Source: Marinisporobacter balticus | Lineage (GTDB): Bacteria > Bacillota > Clostridia > Peptostreptococcales > Thermotaleaceae | Reading direction: 5' to 3' | DNA: 64,000 nucleotides | Assembly (NCBI RefSeq): GCF_004345705.1 | Contig: NZ_SLWV01000001.1 | Location: forward strand, 1-64,000 | Part shown: positions 19,386 through 28,587 of the stretch, in pieces | Layout: the number at the start of each line of letters is the position of its first letter | Numbering within the stretch: position 1 is the stretch's first letter | The notes under the pieces: generated by a model | What the model was told of the DNA's origin: nothing | Databases searched by the model: none | The model's input: the letters and a program-made list of their open reading frames with translations, nothing else | Program-made: the position numbers and the translations under genes

Positions 19386-19401
19386 GGAAGAATGATCTTC
19401 C
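19386..19401 (-). terminator. Short terminator abutting the ispH-rpsA stop
   Basis: GGAAGA-ATGA-TCTTCC directly after the TAG stop codon, followed on the minus strand by TTATTTATTTTTTCTTTC. Confidence 0.6.
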
Positions 19402-21384
19402 CTATTCTTTTGATGCTAAAATTTCACCAATTGTAGTCGGTTCGTCATTATTAACGATTTCTAAATCAGCAAGATCTGTTCTTTCTGCTGTTTCTTTCAT
19501 ACTTAAGCTGATTCTTTTATTTTCTTTATCTAAATTAAGTATCTTCACTTTTACTTTTTGACCAACATGAACTTCTTCAGATGGCTTTGAAATGTGTTTT
19601 TCGCTAATTTCTGATATATGCACCAAACCATCTACCCCTGGCTCAAATTCAACAAAAGCGCCAAAATCTGCTAACTTTACAACTTTTCCTTTAACAATAT
19701 CTCCAATACTATATTTACTTTCAATATTTGCCCATGGCTCAAGTGTTGTTTGTTTTAATCCTAATGAAATTCGATTATTTTCTTTATCAAAATCTAATAT
19801 AACAACTTTTACCTTGTCTCCTATACTCACAACTTCATTTGGATTATTTACGCGGCTCCAAGAAAGGTCTGATATATGAATTAATCCATCCATACCACCA
19901 ATATCCACAAATGCGCCAAATTTTACAAGTCTTTTTACTTCGCCTTCAATAATACTTCCTTTTTCTATATTTTCCCATAGTTTCTGTCTTTTTGCTTCAT
20001 TTTCTTCTTTCATAATCACTTTATGTGAAAATACTACTTTCTTTTTCTCAATATTTAAGTCAATGATCTTTACAGCTAGTTCTTTGTCTACAAATTCTTG
20101 TAAATCGCTAATAAAATTTGTTGATAACTGTGATGCTGGTATAAATCCTCTAGTTCCTTTATATACTGCAATCACACCACCTTTAACAACTTGAACCACC
20201 CTTACCTGTAGTGTATGGTTCTCATCTGTTGCTTTTTCTAGATGTTCCCAATTTTTTTCAGCATCTACTCTTATTTTAGATAAAAGAAGATTACCTTCTC
20301 CATCATCCGTTTTTAGCACATATGCTTCAATGGGATCCCCTTCTTTAGCAATTTCATGGGGATTCACAAGAGGGTCATTAGACATTTCTTTTTTAGGAAT
20401 AATCCCATCTGCTTTATATCCAATGTTTACCATGATTTCATTATCCGTTACAAGAATGACTGTACCTTTAACAGAAGTTCCTCTCCTCGGTGCTCTCAAG
20501 CTGTTTTCAATTTCCTCCATCATATTCATCATTTCATTTTGTTCTTGTTCCATATTGTCCATTCTCTTAATAGCCTCCTTAATAATCCAGTCCGGTGTAG
20601 AAGCACCGGCGGTTACTCCAATTTTTTTAAAACCGCTTATATCTGCTATTGGTACTTCTTCAGCAGTTTCTATATGATAAGTATTTTTGCAGTATTTTTT
20701 ACTTATCTGTAATAGTTTTTGTGTATTTGAACTATGATATCCACCAATGATTATCATTGCATCTACTTGTTTTGAAACATCAGCGCAAGATGTTTGTCTT
20801 TCTTTTGTTGCAGTACAAATTGTATTAAATGTTTCTAAAATGTTTGCTCTTTCTTGCAATTTTCCAATGACATCAGTCCATAAATCCATTGTAATCGTTG
20901 TCTGTGCTACAACACATATTTTATCAAATTTACTGATATCATTCACATCTTCTGGTCCTTGAACGATAGAAGCACTATGATTACACCATCCATTAATACC
21001 CATTACTTCTGGATGCTTTGGATTTCCAATAATAACAATTGTATATCCTCTATCATAATATTCTTTTGCGATTTTTTGCACTTTCCTAACAAAAGGACAA
21101 GTCGCATCTATTACATCAATATTATAACCATGGGCTAAATCATAAATTTTTAGTGGTACACCATGAGAACGAATAATTACTGTACTATCTTTGGCATCTT
21201 GAATATTTTCTACTGATGAAACACCTTGAGATTCTAGTCTTTCAATCACTTGATTATTATGGATCAAAGGACCATAGGTATAGATCTTCTTATCATTATT
21301 ATTACCAATAGCATTAAGTGTTTTATTCATAGCTTGTTTTACACCAAAGCAAAAACCAGCATTATCGGCAACAACTATTTTCAA
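19402..21384 (-). CDS. ispH-rpsA: Bifunctional IspH reductase / ribosomal protein S1
   Basis: A fusion of 4-hydroxy-3-methylbut-2-enyl diphosphate reductase (last step of the MEP isoprenoid pathway, 4Fe-4S enzyme) with 30S protein S1. Residues 1-~280 are IspH, with cluster cysteines in AGFCFGVKQA, DATCPFVRKV and FNTICTATKERQ. Four S1 RNA-binding repeats follow from ~residue 300; the last two are canonical (GAFVDIGGMDGLIHISDLSW and FGAFVEFEPGVDGLVHIS). The start is TTG 21384 with AGGAGGG upstream. The fusion is known in several Clostridia, so it is not an assembly error. cmk lies just upstream, as in many Firmicutes, but plsC is absent between them. Confidence 0.95.
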   Translation of the reverse strand: MKIVVADNAGFCFGVKQAMNKTLNAIGNNNDKKIYTYGPLIHNNQVIERLESQGVSSVENIQDAKDSTVIIRSHGVPLKIYDLAHGYNIDVIDATCPFVRKVQKIAKEYYDRGYTIVIIGNPKHPEVMGINGWCNHSASIVQGPEDVNDISKFDKICVVAQTTITMDLWTDVIGKLQERANILETFNTICTATKERQTSCADVSKQVDAMIIIGGYHSSNTQKLLQISKKYCKNTYHIETAEEVPIADISGFKKIGVTAGASTPDWIIKEAIKRMDNMEQEQNEMMNMMEEIENSLRAPRRGTSVKGTVILVTDNEIMVNIGYKADGIIPKKEMSNDPLVNPHEIAKEGDPIEAYVLKTDDGEGNLLLSKIRVDAEKNWEHLEKATDENHTLQVRVVQVVKGGVIAVYKGTRGFIPASQLSTNFISDLQEFVDKELAVKIIDLNIEKKKVVFSHKVIMKEENEAKRQKLWENIEKGSIIEGEVKRLVKFGAFVDIGGMDGLIHISDLSWSRVNNPNEVVSIGDKVKVVILDFDKENNRISLGLKQTTLEPWANIESKYSIGDIVKGKVVKLADFGAFVEFEPGVDGLVHISEISEKHISKPSEEVHVGQKVKVKILNLDKENKRISLSMKETAERTDLADLEIVNNDEPTTIGEILASKE

Positions 21385-21482
21385 GTTTATTATCCCTCCT
21401 AAATTTACTTTTATTTAAATTCTACATATTATTACAAAACTCCTTCTTTAAAAAAGATAAATACTATAAGAATTCTATACTA

Positions 21483-22133
21483 TTATTTCAAATAATACAA
21501 TATTTCATCAACTACTTTTTGAATAGATTTTCCGGTTGTATCTATTTCAATAGCATCTTCTGCTTTTCTTAAAGGTGCAAATTCTCTTTCCATATCTATT
21601 TTATCTCTATTTCCAATTTCATCTTTTACTTCTTTTTGTGTAATTTCTATACCTTTTTCCTTGAGTTCAGTGAATCTTCTGGTGGCTCTTTCTTCAATGG
21701 ATGCAGTTAAGTAAAATTTATACGTAGCATTGGGCATTACATATGTTCCTATATCTCTTCCATCCATTATAACATGCTTATTCGATGCTATATTTCTCTG
21801 TAGTTCTACCATTTTCATTCTCACATGAGGAATTTTAGCTATATGTGAAACAAAATTATTTACTTTAGGACTTCGAATATCTTCTGTAATGTTTTTTCCA
21901 TCTAAAAAAATATCATTCTCATCCATATCTATCTTACATCGTGATAAAATCTCTTGAATTTTTTTTTCTTCTTCTATATGTATTCCTCTCTCTAATATTT
22001 TAAATGCGATAGCCCTATACATAGCACCAGTATCAATATAGGTTAGATTTTTTATATTTGCAATTATTTTTGCAATGGTGCTTTTCCCAGCCCCTGCAGG
22101 GCCATCTAATGCAATGCTTATGTTTTTCATCAT
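21483..22133 (-). CDS. cmk: Cytidylate kinase
   Basis: Cmk phosphorylates CMP and dCMP. The P-loop GPAGAGKST is at residues ~10-18, followed by YIDTGAMYRAIA, the CMP-binding insert DGKNITEDIRSPKVNNFVS, MDGRDIGTYVMPNA and the lid region (RATRRFTELKEKG). The 216-residue length is normal. It starts at 22133, or at the ATG three bases later, with GAGGGG upstream. It precedes ispH-rpsA. Confidence 0.95.
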   Translation of the reverse strand: MMKNISIALDGPAGAGKSTIAKIIANIKNLTYIDTGAMYRAIAFKILERGIHIEEEKKIQEILSRCKIDMDENDIFLDGKNITEDIRSPKVNNFVSHIAKIPHVRMKMVELQRNIASNKHVIMDGRDIGTYVMPNATYKFYLTASIEERATRRFTELKEKGIEITQKEVKDEIGNRDKIDMEREFAPLRKAEDAIEIDTTGKSIQKVVDEILYYLK

Positions 22134-22163
22134 CCTACCCCTCGCTTCTTTCGTTAATTATAG

Positions 22164-23390
22164 CTATACATTCATGCCTGCCAAATATCCAGTTGAAAAA
22201 GCAATTTGAAGATTATATCCTCCTGTTAAAGCATCTATATCTACTACTTCTCCTGCAAAGTATATTCCATTTATTTTTTTGGATTCCATTGTTGATGGAT
22301 TTATTTCTTTTACGTTGATTCCTCCAGATGTTATAATTGCTTCATTAATAGGCCTCATCTTTGAAATGGTCATAGGCAAATTAGTCAATAGATTAATCAA
22401 TTTTTTTCTTTCATCTTTTGTTATTTGGTTAACATATTTATTTTCTGGTATACCTGATAGTCCAATAATTACAGGAATTAATTTGGAGGGAAGTAGATCT
22501 TGTAGTGAATTTTTAAACTGCTTTTTAGAATATTTTTCAAAATCTCTGATAATTCTTTGATCTAGCTTATCTTCGTCTAACGCAGGCTTAAGGTTTAATA
22601 GCACACGAATCTTACCCTTTTTTAGATAATCATTAATATAATTGCTCATACTTAATACAACAGGGCCTGAAACGCCATAGTGGGTAAAAATCATCTCACC
22701 AAATTCTGTATGGATTTCTTTGTTTTTGTAGATTGCTTTCAATGAAATATTTCTTAACGATAAACCTTGTAATTCCTTTACCCACGCTTCTTCAGTCTCA
22801 AGCGGAACCAGCCCTGGGCGCAATGGTATAATACTATGTCCTAATTTTTTTGCAAATTTATACCCATCTCCTGTTGATCCAGTTGTATAGTAAGACATGC
22901 CTCCAGTTGCAATAATCACTTTTTTGCAGGAAATAATAGTCTGATCAGACAGGCTAACACCTTTTATCTCATTATTTTGGATTAAAATTTCTTTTACTTC
23001 AGCATTTAATTTTATATCTACACCATGGGATAACATGAATTTTTTAAGAGCTTTGATCACATCACTCGATTTATCTGATTGCGGAAATACCCGATCTCCT
23101 CGCTCAACCTTTGTAGGTGTTCCATATTCATGCATTAAATTGATTACATCATCATTTGTAAAAGAATAAAAAGCACTATATAAGAAATTTTTATTTCTTG
23201 TTACATGATTCAATAACTCTTCAATATCTTTATTGTTTGTAAGATTACATCGCCCTTTTCCTGTGATATATATCTTCTTACCAAGTGTATCATTTTTTTC
23301 TAAAAGAATTACGTGTTCTCCTCTTTTTGCTGCAGTTCCTGCTGCGACCATTCCAGCAGCGCCACCTCCAATAACTACTATATGCTCCAC
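22164..23390 (-). CDS. NAD(P)/FAD-dependent oxidoreductase, HI0933/BaiN family
   Basis: A 408-residue flavoprotein with the FAD motif GGGAAGMVAAGTAAKRGEHVILLEKN at the N-terminus, GKGRCNLTN at residue ~45, VIIATGGMSY near 165 and a C-terminal GEVVDIDALTGGYNLQIAFSTGYLAG. This is the family named after HI0933, which includes clostridial BaiN; most members have no known substrate, so no steroid activity is implied. The start is GTG 23390 after GAGGGTGAT. It sits between cmk and the phosphatase gene with short gaps. Confidence 0.85.
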   Translation of the reverse strand: MEHIVVIGGGAAGMVAAGTAAKRGEHVILLEKNDTLGKKIYITGKGRCNLTNNKDIEELLNHVTRNKNFLYSAFYSFTNDDVINLMHEYGTPTKVERGDRVFPQSDKSSDVIKALKKFMLSHGVDIKLNAEVKEILIQNNEIKGVSLSDQTIISCKKVIIATGGMSYYTTGSTGDGYKFAKKLGHSIIPLRPGLVPLETEEAWVKELQGLSLRNISLKAIYKNKEIHTEFGEMIFTHYGVSGPVVLSMSNYINDYLKKGKIRVLLNLKPALDEDKLDQRIIRDFEKYSKKQFKNSLQDLLPSKLIPVIIGLSGIPENKYVNQITKDERKKLINLLTNLPMTISKMRPINEAIITSGGINVKEINPSTMESKKINGIYFAGEVVDIDALTGGYNLQIAFSTGYLAGMNV

Positions 23391-23408
23391 TTATTTATCA
23401 CCCTCTAC

Positions 23409-24020
23409 CTAAATATTTTCTAAATGAGCCGTATCGTTTAATGAAACAAGTACTGGTCCATAGTCTTTATATTCAATGATATTCATACAGGTATTATCTT
23501 GTCTTATCTTATAAAGATTTGAAAGATCCATATCCATAATGCCAAGTAGTATGGTCTTTATTGTAATACCATGAGATACAATAAGGATATTCTTATTTTT
23601 ATTCTTTTTTATAATCTCATGAATGGCTTTTAATCCTCTTTTTTGGACTGCTAATAACTTTTCTCCACCTGGAATATCTGCTTCATGAGGTTTATTTCTC
23701 CAAACTGTGTAGTGTTCTTTATAATCCTCTATTATTTTTTCGTTCGTTAATCCTTCCCATTCACCAAAGCACATCTCTCTCAATTCGTTTATGGTATTTA
23801 CCTGTAAATTTTTTTTCTTTCCAATCATCACTGCAGTTTCATGCGCCCTATCCAAATCACTACTATAAATACAATCTATTTTATACTTTTTCATTCTTTC
23901 TGCTAAAAGATTCGCTTGATCCCGTCCCTTTTTAGTCAACTCAATATTTTTTGATCCTTGTGCTCTTGATTCAATATTCCATTTTGTTTGTCCATGTCTT
24001 ATTATATATAATCTTGTCAT
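23409..24020 (-). CDS. Histidine phosphatase family protein
   Basis: A phosphoglycerate-mutase-like phosphatase of 203 residues. The catalytic RHG is in IIRHGQTKWN at residues ~7-16, the second arginine region is SSDLDRAHETA, the acid residue lies in EMCFGEWEGL, and the second histidine is in VSHGITIKTIL. Substrate cannot be deduced; alpha-ribazole phosphatase and broad-specificity phosphatases share these motifs. The only cobalamin-type hint would be the fold, which is insufficient. Confidence 0.85.
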   Translation of the reverse strand: MTRLYIIRHGQTKWNIESRAQGSKNIELTKKGRDQANLLAERMKKYKIDCIYSSDLDRAHETAVMIGKKKNLQVNTINELREMCFGEWEGLTNEKIIEDYKEHYTVWRNKPHEADIPGGEKLLAVQKRGLKAIHEIIKKNKNKNILIVSHGITIKTILLGIMDMDLSNLYKIRQDNTCMNIIEYKDYGPVLVSLNDTAHLENI

Positions 24021-24125
24021 ACTACTTTTCCCCCTTTCGAAATATCAAACCTATTATATCATTAATTTTATCTATTCCATATCTTTATGATTATTTTCTC
24101 CATCTTTACCTCAATATAAGCATAT

Positions 24126-24155
24126 AAAAAACTACGGATTTTCCGTAGCTTTTTA
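24126..24155 (-). terminator. Bidirectional terminator after the RpiR-type gene
   Basis: Stem CTACGG / CCGTAG with an ATTTT loop, preceded by a run of A and followed by a run of T, so it can terminate in both directions. Confidence 0.85.
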
Positions 24156-24161
24156 TATTTT

Positions 24162-25034
24162 TTATATTGTATTTTTATTGTCATAAACATTATGTTTATA
24201 CCATATTTTTTCTAGTTTATCAAAAGTGGTGGATATATTAGATTTTTCTCTCATTCCTACAGCAACTGTTAATGCATTAATTAAACTCAAAGGTGCAACC
24301 AATGAATCAACAAAAGAAGCCATATTACTTCTAGCAACGAGTGTATAATCAGAAATAGTAGCAATTGGAGAAACTTTGCTATCTGTAATACCTACAACTA
24401 AAGCACCTTGTTCTTTTGTATAGTTTAATGCACTTAATGTATTTGTAGAATATCTTGGAAAACTTATACCAATAACTAAGTCATCCTTACCTACTCTTAG
24501 CATTTGTTCAAAAACATCACTCACTCCTGGTGTGACAATTTTCACATTATCTCGAATTAAATTTAAATAAAATCCGAGATATTCAGCTAATGTACTTGAA
24601 CTCCTTAATCCTATAATATAGATTCTCTTTGCTTTAAATATATGATCTACAACACTCTCAAAAATCTGGTCATCTAATTCTTCGATGGTTGCTTTAATAT
24701 TATCCATATCTGCTTTTAATACTTTTTTAAGAACCGCACCTTCATTGGTGTAATCTTGTGACATTTCCAATCTTTGTACAGTTGTCAATTTTGTTTTAAT
24801 TAACTCTTGCAACTCTTTTTGTAGATTTGGATAGCCATCATACCCTAAGGCATTCGCAAACCTTACGACAGTAGATTCACTCACACCCACTTTATCTCCT
24901 AATTTTGAAGCAGTCATAAAAGCTGCCTTATCATAATTATTTATAATAAATTGAGCAATTAATTTCTGTCCTTTGCTTAATCTAGAAAAACTTTTTTGAA
25001 TGTTTTTTATTAAATCTACATTATTATCTCTCAT
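24162..25034 (-). CDS. MurR/RpiR-family transcriptional regulator
   Basis: An N-terminal RpiR-type helix-turn-helix (residues ~1-80, with LGDKVGVSESTVVRFANALGYDGYPNLQKEL) and a C-terminal SIS domain for sugar-phosphate binding (IIGLRSSSTLAEYLGFYLN, VIGISFPRYSTNTL, SNMASFVDS). It lies 25 bases downstream of the korDABC operon on the same strand, so it may be its last gene; RpiR regulators usually control sugar metabolism, so a role in 2-oxoacid metabolism would be unusual. Confidence 0.88.
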   Translation of the reverse strand: MRDNNVDLIKNIQKSFSRLSKGQKLIAQFIINNYDKAAFMTASKLGDKVGVSESTVVRFANALGYDGYPNLQKELQELIKTKLTTVQRLEMSQDYTNEGAVLKKVLKADMDNIKATIEELDDQIFESVVDHIFKAKRIYIIGLRSSSTLAEYLGFYLNLIRDNVKIVTPGVSDVFEQMLRVGKDDLVIGISFPRYSTNTLSALNYTKEQGALVVGITDSKVSPIATISDYTLVARSNMASFVDSLVAPLSLINALTVAVGMREKSNISTTFDKLEKIWYKHNVYDNKNTI

Positions 25035-25059
25035 GGAAGTTTTCCTCTTCTAATCAGAT

Positions 25060-25599
25060 TTATCTTCTAACTCCAAGCTTATACCCTTCCGCTAATGCAC
25101 TTTTATTTAGTTCTTCTGTACCTTTTGGTACTCTATTTAATACTGCAGCCTCAAGTGATTCTTTAGATACAATATTTAATAATGCATTAATCGCACCAAT
25201 TGCAATAATGTTTGCTACCATTGGTTTTCCGATTACTTCACTAGCTGTTTCAAGTATTGGAATTTGAATAACTTCTCCAGCATTTGTATTTTCAGGAACT
25301 GTTACGGATGAATCCACTAACAATAGTCCTTCTTGCCCAATTAAGTCAACATATTTGTCACAAGCTACTTGTGTTAGAGATAATAGAAGATCAGCTGTTT
25401 GAACCTTAGGAAAATCAATTTCTTCATTGCTAATAATTACTTCTGCCTTACTAGCACCTCCACGCGCCTCTGGTCCATAGGATTGTGATTGAATAGCATT
25501 TTTACCATCCATTATTGCTGCCTCAGCTAGGATAATCCCACCTAAAATAAGTCCTTGTCCGCCTGAACCAGTTAATCTTAATTCCATTTGCTTAGACAT
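25060..25599 (-). CDS. korC: 2-oxoacid:ferredoxin oxidoreductase, gamma subunit
   Basis: The gamma (catalytic-interface) subunit of a four-subunit 2-oxoacid:acceptor oxidoreductase. It has the GSGGQGLILGGIILAEAA motif at residues ~11-28 and QSYGPEARGGASKAEV, both typical. At 179 residues it is the expected length. It starts 1 base after korB ends. The substrate is most likely 2-oxoglutarate or branched-chain 2-oxoacids; gene order delta-alpha-beta-gamma matches Kor/Vor operons. Confidence 0.9.
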   Translation of the reverse strand: MSKQMELRLTGSGGQGLILGGIILAEAAIMDGKNAIQSQSYGPEARGGASKAEVIISNEEIDFPKVQTADLLLSLTQVACDKYVDLIGQEGLLLVDSSVTVPENTNAGEVIQIPILETASEVIGKPMVANIIAIGAINALLNIVSKESLEAAVLNRVPKGTEELNKSALAEGYKLGVRR

Positions 25600-25600
25600 A

Positions 25601-26422
25601 TTATCTCTCCTTTACAAATCTATCAATTATTTTTTGATACTCTTCAGTATATTCTGGCTCTGCTTCATTTTTTAATTCACCAATTAAGAATTTACCTTCA
25701 AGTTGTTCTGGTGAAAGTTTTGCTGCAACCTTTGTATCAACAGCTGTTTCTTTTTGCCATTTCATGATATCAACAACAGTTCCTTTTTTGTTTTTTCTAC
25801 CATAGTAAGTAGGGCATACACTTAATCCTTCAATAAGCGAAAATCCTTTGTTTTGAATACCATTTTCAACTAATTTAGTTAGTAGGTTTGCATGATAAGC
25901 AGTAGCTCTCCCCACATATGTTGCACCTGCAGCTGCTGCTAACTTTGGAATATCAAAAGGTCTATCGATATTACCATAAGGTGCTGTAGTACCTAGATCT
26001 CCTGTAGGTGTTGCTGGAGAATATTGTCCACCTGTCATTCCATAGATATTATTATTGAAAACGATTGTTGTGATGTTAATGTTTCTTCTTGCAGCATGAA
26101 TTAAATGATTTCCACCGATTGCTGATGCATCCCCGTCACCTGTAATAACAATTACTTCAAGTTCTGGTCTAGCCATTTTTACACCTGTTGCAAAAGCTAA
26201 CGCGCGACCATGTGTTGTATGCAATGTATTAAAATCCATATAACCAGGCGCTCTTGAAGAACAGCCAATACCAGATACGATACATACCTTATCTTTGTCT
26301 AAACCTAAATTTTCTATTGCTTTTGCGATACTTCTCATTAATATTCCATGTCCACATCCAGGACACCATATATGTGGTAATTTATCCACTCTGAAATAAT
26401 TTTCAACCAATGCATTCGTCAC
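25601..26422 (-). CDS. korB: 2-oxoacid:ferredoxin oxidoreductase, beta (TPP) subunit
   Basis: The thiamine-pyrophosphate-binding subunit. CPGCGHG at residues ~20-26 and the TPP/Mg motif GDGDASAIGGNHLIHAARRN followed by NNNIYGMTGGQYSPAT are diagnostic. At 273 residues it is standard length. It binds a 4Fe-4S cluster through cysteines including SGIGCSS and the later VCPTYYG. It overlaps neither neighbour but is separated by only one base from each. Confidence 0.92.
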   Translation of the reverse strand: MTNALVENYFRVDKLPHIWCPGCGHGILMRSIAKAIENLGLDKDKVCIVSGIGCSSRAPGYMDFNTLHTTHGRALAFATGVKMARPELEVIVITGDGDASAIGGNHLIHAARRNINITTIVFNNNIYGMTGGQYSPATPTGDLGTTAPYGNIDRPFDIPKLAAAAGATYVGRATAYHANLLTKLVENGIQNKGFSLIEGLSVCPTYYGRKNKKGTVVDIMKWQKETAVDTKVAAKLSPEQLEGKFLIGELKNEAEPEYTEEYQKIIDRFVKER

Positions 26423-26423
26423 T

Positions 26424-27563
26424 TTAAATTACCTCCTCAATTTTAGATAATATTTCGTTAGGAGTAATAATCTCACCATCAACTTTTCCAATATGGAAAA
26501 TATCTGCTGAACCCTTTACTACTCTTTCTACTTCTAAAACTAATTGTCCATAGTTAAGCTCTGCAACAATGATGCCTTTTACATTTTTAGCGAATTCTTT
26601 TACTTGTTTTTCAGGGAAAGGCCAGATTGTAATGGGTCTAAACATACCTACTTTTAAACCTTTTTCTCTCGCTTTTTTCACTGCACTCTTCGCACTTCTT
26701 GCAGTTCCACCGTATGATAATACTACAACTTCTGCATCTTCCATATGAAATTCTTCATAAGCTACGATATCATCAACATGATCTTCAACTTTTTTCATAA
26801 TTCTTGTACAAAGAACATCTGCAATTTCATTGCTATTTGTTGGGAATCCTGATTCATCATGAACAAGTCCTGTAACATGATATCTATGACCATCCCCAAA
26901 TCCTGCCATAGCTGGTACAATTTCGCCTTCTTCCACTTTATAGGCTAAGTAGTTTTTATCATCTTTTGAAGGTTTTTTACGATCTATAATTTCTAATTCA
27001 CTAGGGTCAGGAATTGCAATTCCCTCTCTCATATGGCCTACAATTTCATCTAATAAAAGAATTACAGGTGTTCTATATTTTTCAGCGAGATTAAAACATC
27101 TAACAGTTAGGTCAAAAGCTTCTTTTACTGATGATGGAGATATTGCGATAACAGGATGATCTCCATGTGTACCCCATTTAGCTTGCATTACATCCCCTTG
27201 AGATGGAGAAGTAGGAAGCCCTGTACTTGGACCGTGTCTTTGTACATTTACAATTACACATGGTATTTCAGCAATAGCTGCATAGCCAATGTTTTCTTGT
27301 TTTAGAGAAAATCCAGGTCCACTTGTTGCTGTCATAGCTTTTACTCCTGTAAGAGCAGCACCGATTGTAGCAGCCATACCTGCAATTTCATCTTCCATTT
27401 GTATAAATTTTCCACCTACTTTTGGTAGCTTCTGTGCTGAACCTTCTGCTATTTCAGTTGATGGTGTAATAGGATATCCTCCATAAAAACGCATTCCTGC
27501 AGCAAGAGCTCCTTCAACACAGGCCTCATTTCCTTGCATTAATTTTATATTATTTTTCTTCAT
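26424..27563 (-). CDS. korA: 2-oxoacid:ferredoxin oxidoreductase, alpha subunit
   Basis: The alpha subunit carries the pyrimidine-binding half of the active site. The motifs GNEACVEGALAAGMRFYGGYPITPSTE, MTATSGPGFSLKQENIGYA and QRHGPSTGLPT match 2-oxoglutarate/2-oxoisovalerate ferredoxin oxidoreductases. At 379 residues it is normal. It overlaps the 3' end of korD by 14 bases, so the four subunits are translated together. Electrons go to ferredoxin, which can feed the hydrogenase encoded at 43.6 kb. Confidence 0.92.
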   Translation of the reverse strand: MKKNNIKLMQGNEACVEGALAAGMRFYGGYPITPSTEIAEGSAQKLPKVGGKFIQMEDEIAGMAATIGAALTGVKAMTATSGPGFSLKQENIGYAAIAEIPCVIVNVQRHGPSTGLPTSPSQGDVMQAKWGTHGDHPVIAISPSSVKEAFDLTVRCFNLAEKYRTPVILLLDEIVGHMREGIAIPDPSELEIIDRKKPSKDDKNYLAYKVEEGEIVPAMAGFGDGHRYHVTGLVHDESGFPTNSNEIADVLCTRIMKKVEDHVDDIVAYEEFHMEDAEVVVLSYGGTARSAKSAVKKAREKGLKVGMFRPITIWPFPEKQVKEFAKNVKGIIVAELNYGQLVLEVERVVKGSADIFHIGKVDGEIITPNEILSKIEEVI

Positions 27564-27765
27564 CTTCCATACCTCCTAGATAAATTGCAAAATCCGGACA
27601 GCGTAATTCACATAAACCACATTTTATACATTTTTCAATATCAATAATTTCAACTTTTTCATGATTCAAAGCAAGTACGTTTTTAGGACAGAACTCTACA
27701 CAAATTCCGCATCCCTTACACCAGCTTTTCTTTACGATTAATTTTTTTTCATTCTGGTTTGCCAT
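27550..27765 (-). CDS. korD: 2-oxoacid:ferredoxin oxidoreductase, delta (2[4Fe-4S]) subunit
   Basis: A small ferredoxin-like subunit with two CxxCxxCxxxCP clusters: CKGCGICVEFCP and CIKCGLCELRCP. Several starts are possible: GTG 27801, ATG 27780 and ATG 27765. I chose 27765 (MANQNEKK) because a GGAG lies 9 bases upstream; none has an ideal site. It is the first gene of the kor operon. The 300 bases upstream hold the divergent spore-peptide promoter. Confidence 0.88.
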   Translation of the reverse strand: MANQNEKKLIVKKSWCKGCGICVEFCPKNVLALNHEKVEIIDIEKCIKCGLCELRCPDFAIYLGGMEDEEK

Positions 27766-28027
27766 TCTATTCAACTCCATTCCAAAGTTAATGTTTTCCA
27801 CAAATTAATGATAACAAAAAAAAAGTTAGAATGCAATTTAAATTTCATATTTTTAAAAAGATATACAATAATGCAATTTTTCCTTCAAATCGTGCACACG
27901 AATTTATTAATACAAGTTTACGATTATTATTGCATGCAGTTATTTTAATTTCTTAAAAAATATTCACTCCCCCTAGTTATTCATATTATAAGGAAACTAT
28001 AATTTACTACTAAGTAAAAAATAATGT

Positions 28028-28056
28028 AACACACAGGCTATAATCTGCATACTTTA
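28028..28056 (+). promoter_or_regulatory. Probable SigK-type promoter for the first spore peptide
   Basis: AACACA (28028-28033), 14 bp, then CATACTTTA (28048-28056). This fits the B. subtilis SigK pattern (AC at -35, CATAnnnTA at -10). The same ATGTAACACA-N14-CATA arrangement recurs at 28329-28356 before the second peptide gene. Confidence 0.6.
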
Positions 28057-28108
28057 AAGTAGGATTAAGATAAATAATCCAATTAAATCATAAAGGAGGC
28101 ACATTCTA

Positions 28109-28237
28109 ATGGCTGATGCACAATGTGGTGGAATTGGTGGTATATTTGGCGGTTGTAATAGCGAATTACTATTTTTCTTCTTGTTATTAGTAATTTTATT
28201 CTGCTATCCATATTTATATGGTGGTTATGGTTGTTAA
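28109..28237 (+). CDS. Small hydrophobic spore-associated peptide (YjcZ-like), copy 1
   Basis: Forty-two residues: a Gly/Cys-rich head, the core NSELLFFFLLLVILFC and a tail rich in Gly and Tyr ending GGYGC. AAAGGAGG lies 10 bases before the ATG. The single hydrophobic stretch and Gly/Tyr/Cys composition resemble YjcZ-type sporulation proteins of Bacillus and similar clostridial coat-associated peptides. A terminator follows immediately and a SigK-like promoter precedes, so mother-cell expression late in sporulation is inferred. Molecular function unknown. Confidence 0.8.
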   Translation: MADAQCGGIGGIFGGCNSELLFFFLLLVILFCYPYLYGGYGC

Positions 28238-28245
28238 TCAAAGAT

Positions 28246-28277
28246 AAGAATTTGGGAGATTTCTCCCAATTCTTTTT
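28246..28277 (+). terminator. Terminator after first spore peptide
   Basis: AAGAATTTGGGAGA pairs with TCTCCCAATTCTT and is followed by TTT on the plus strand. Confidence 0.85.
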
Positions 28278-28332
28278 ACATAAATTTTTCACAATTTGTT
28301 ATCTAATATAACGCTTTATCTAATAATCATGT

Positions 28333-28361
28333 AACACATATCCTTCCACCTACATATCTTG
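28333..28361 (+). promoter_or_regulatory. Probable SigK-type promoter for the second spore peptide
   Basis: AACACA (28333-28338), 14 bp, CATATCTTG (28353-28361). The -35 block ATGTAACACA and the spacing are identical to those of the first peptide gene although the spacer sequences differ. Confidence 0.55.
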
Positions 28362-28423
28362 TATTAAGAAAGATTGAAAAGATACAATCTAAAAATACAA
28401 GCTATTGGAAAGGAGGTAAATAT

Positions 28424-28525
28424 ATGCCTGGATGTGGATTATTTAATAGCCGTGACGAATTATTATTCTTTTTCTTGCTATTAGTAGTTATATTCTGTAA
28501 TTTCTGTGGCTATGGAAGATATTAA
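28424..28525 (+). CDS. Small hydrophobic spore-associated peptide (YjcZ-like), copy 2
   Basis: Thirty-three residues, MPGCGLFNSRDELLFFFLLL followed by a short Cys/Gly/Tyr tail. The core DELLFFFLLLVVIFC is nearly the same as in the first peptide (SELLFFFLLLVILFC), so the two are paralogues; this copy lacks the longer Gly-rich head. AGGAGG precedes the ATG by 7 bases. It has its own SigK-like promoter and terminator, so it is a separate transcription unit. Confidence 0.8.
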   Translation: MPGCGLFNSRDELLFFFLLLVVIFCNFCGYGRY

Positions 28526-28559
28526 TGAAAAAATTTAAAACCTCACAGCGCTGTCTTTT

Positions 28560-28587
28560 ACGACCAGGATTAATCCTGGTCGTTTTA
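28560..28587 (+). terminator. Terminator after second spore peptide
   Basis: A 24-base perfect palindrome built on ACGACCAGGATT, followed by TTTTA on the plus strand. It separates this convergent pair (spore peptide and surE). Confidence 0.85.

Noticed and set aside
19402..21384. IspH-S1 fusion as a frameshift or assembly artefact
   Set aside because: The fusion is continuous and known in other Clostridia; all cluster cysteines and S1 repeats are intact.
28083..28292. 69-codon minus-strand ORF
   Set aside because: It is antisense to the first spore peptide, which has a strong ribosome site, promoter and terminator on the plus strand.
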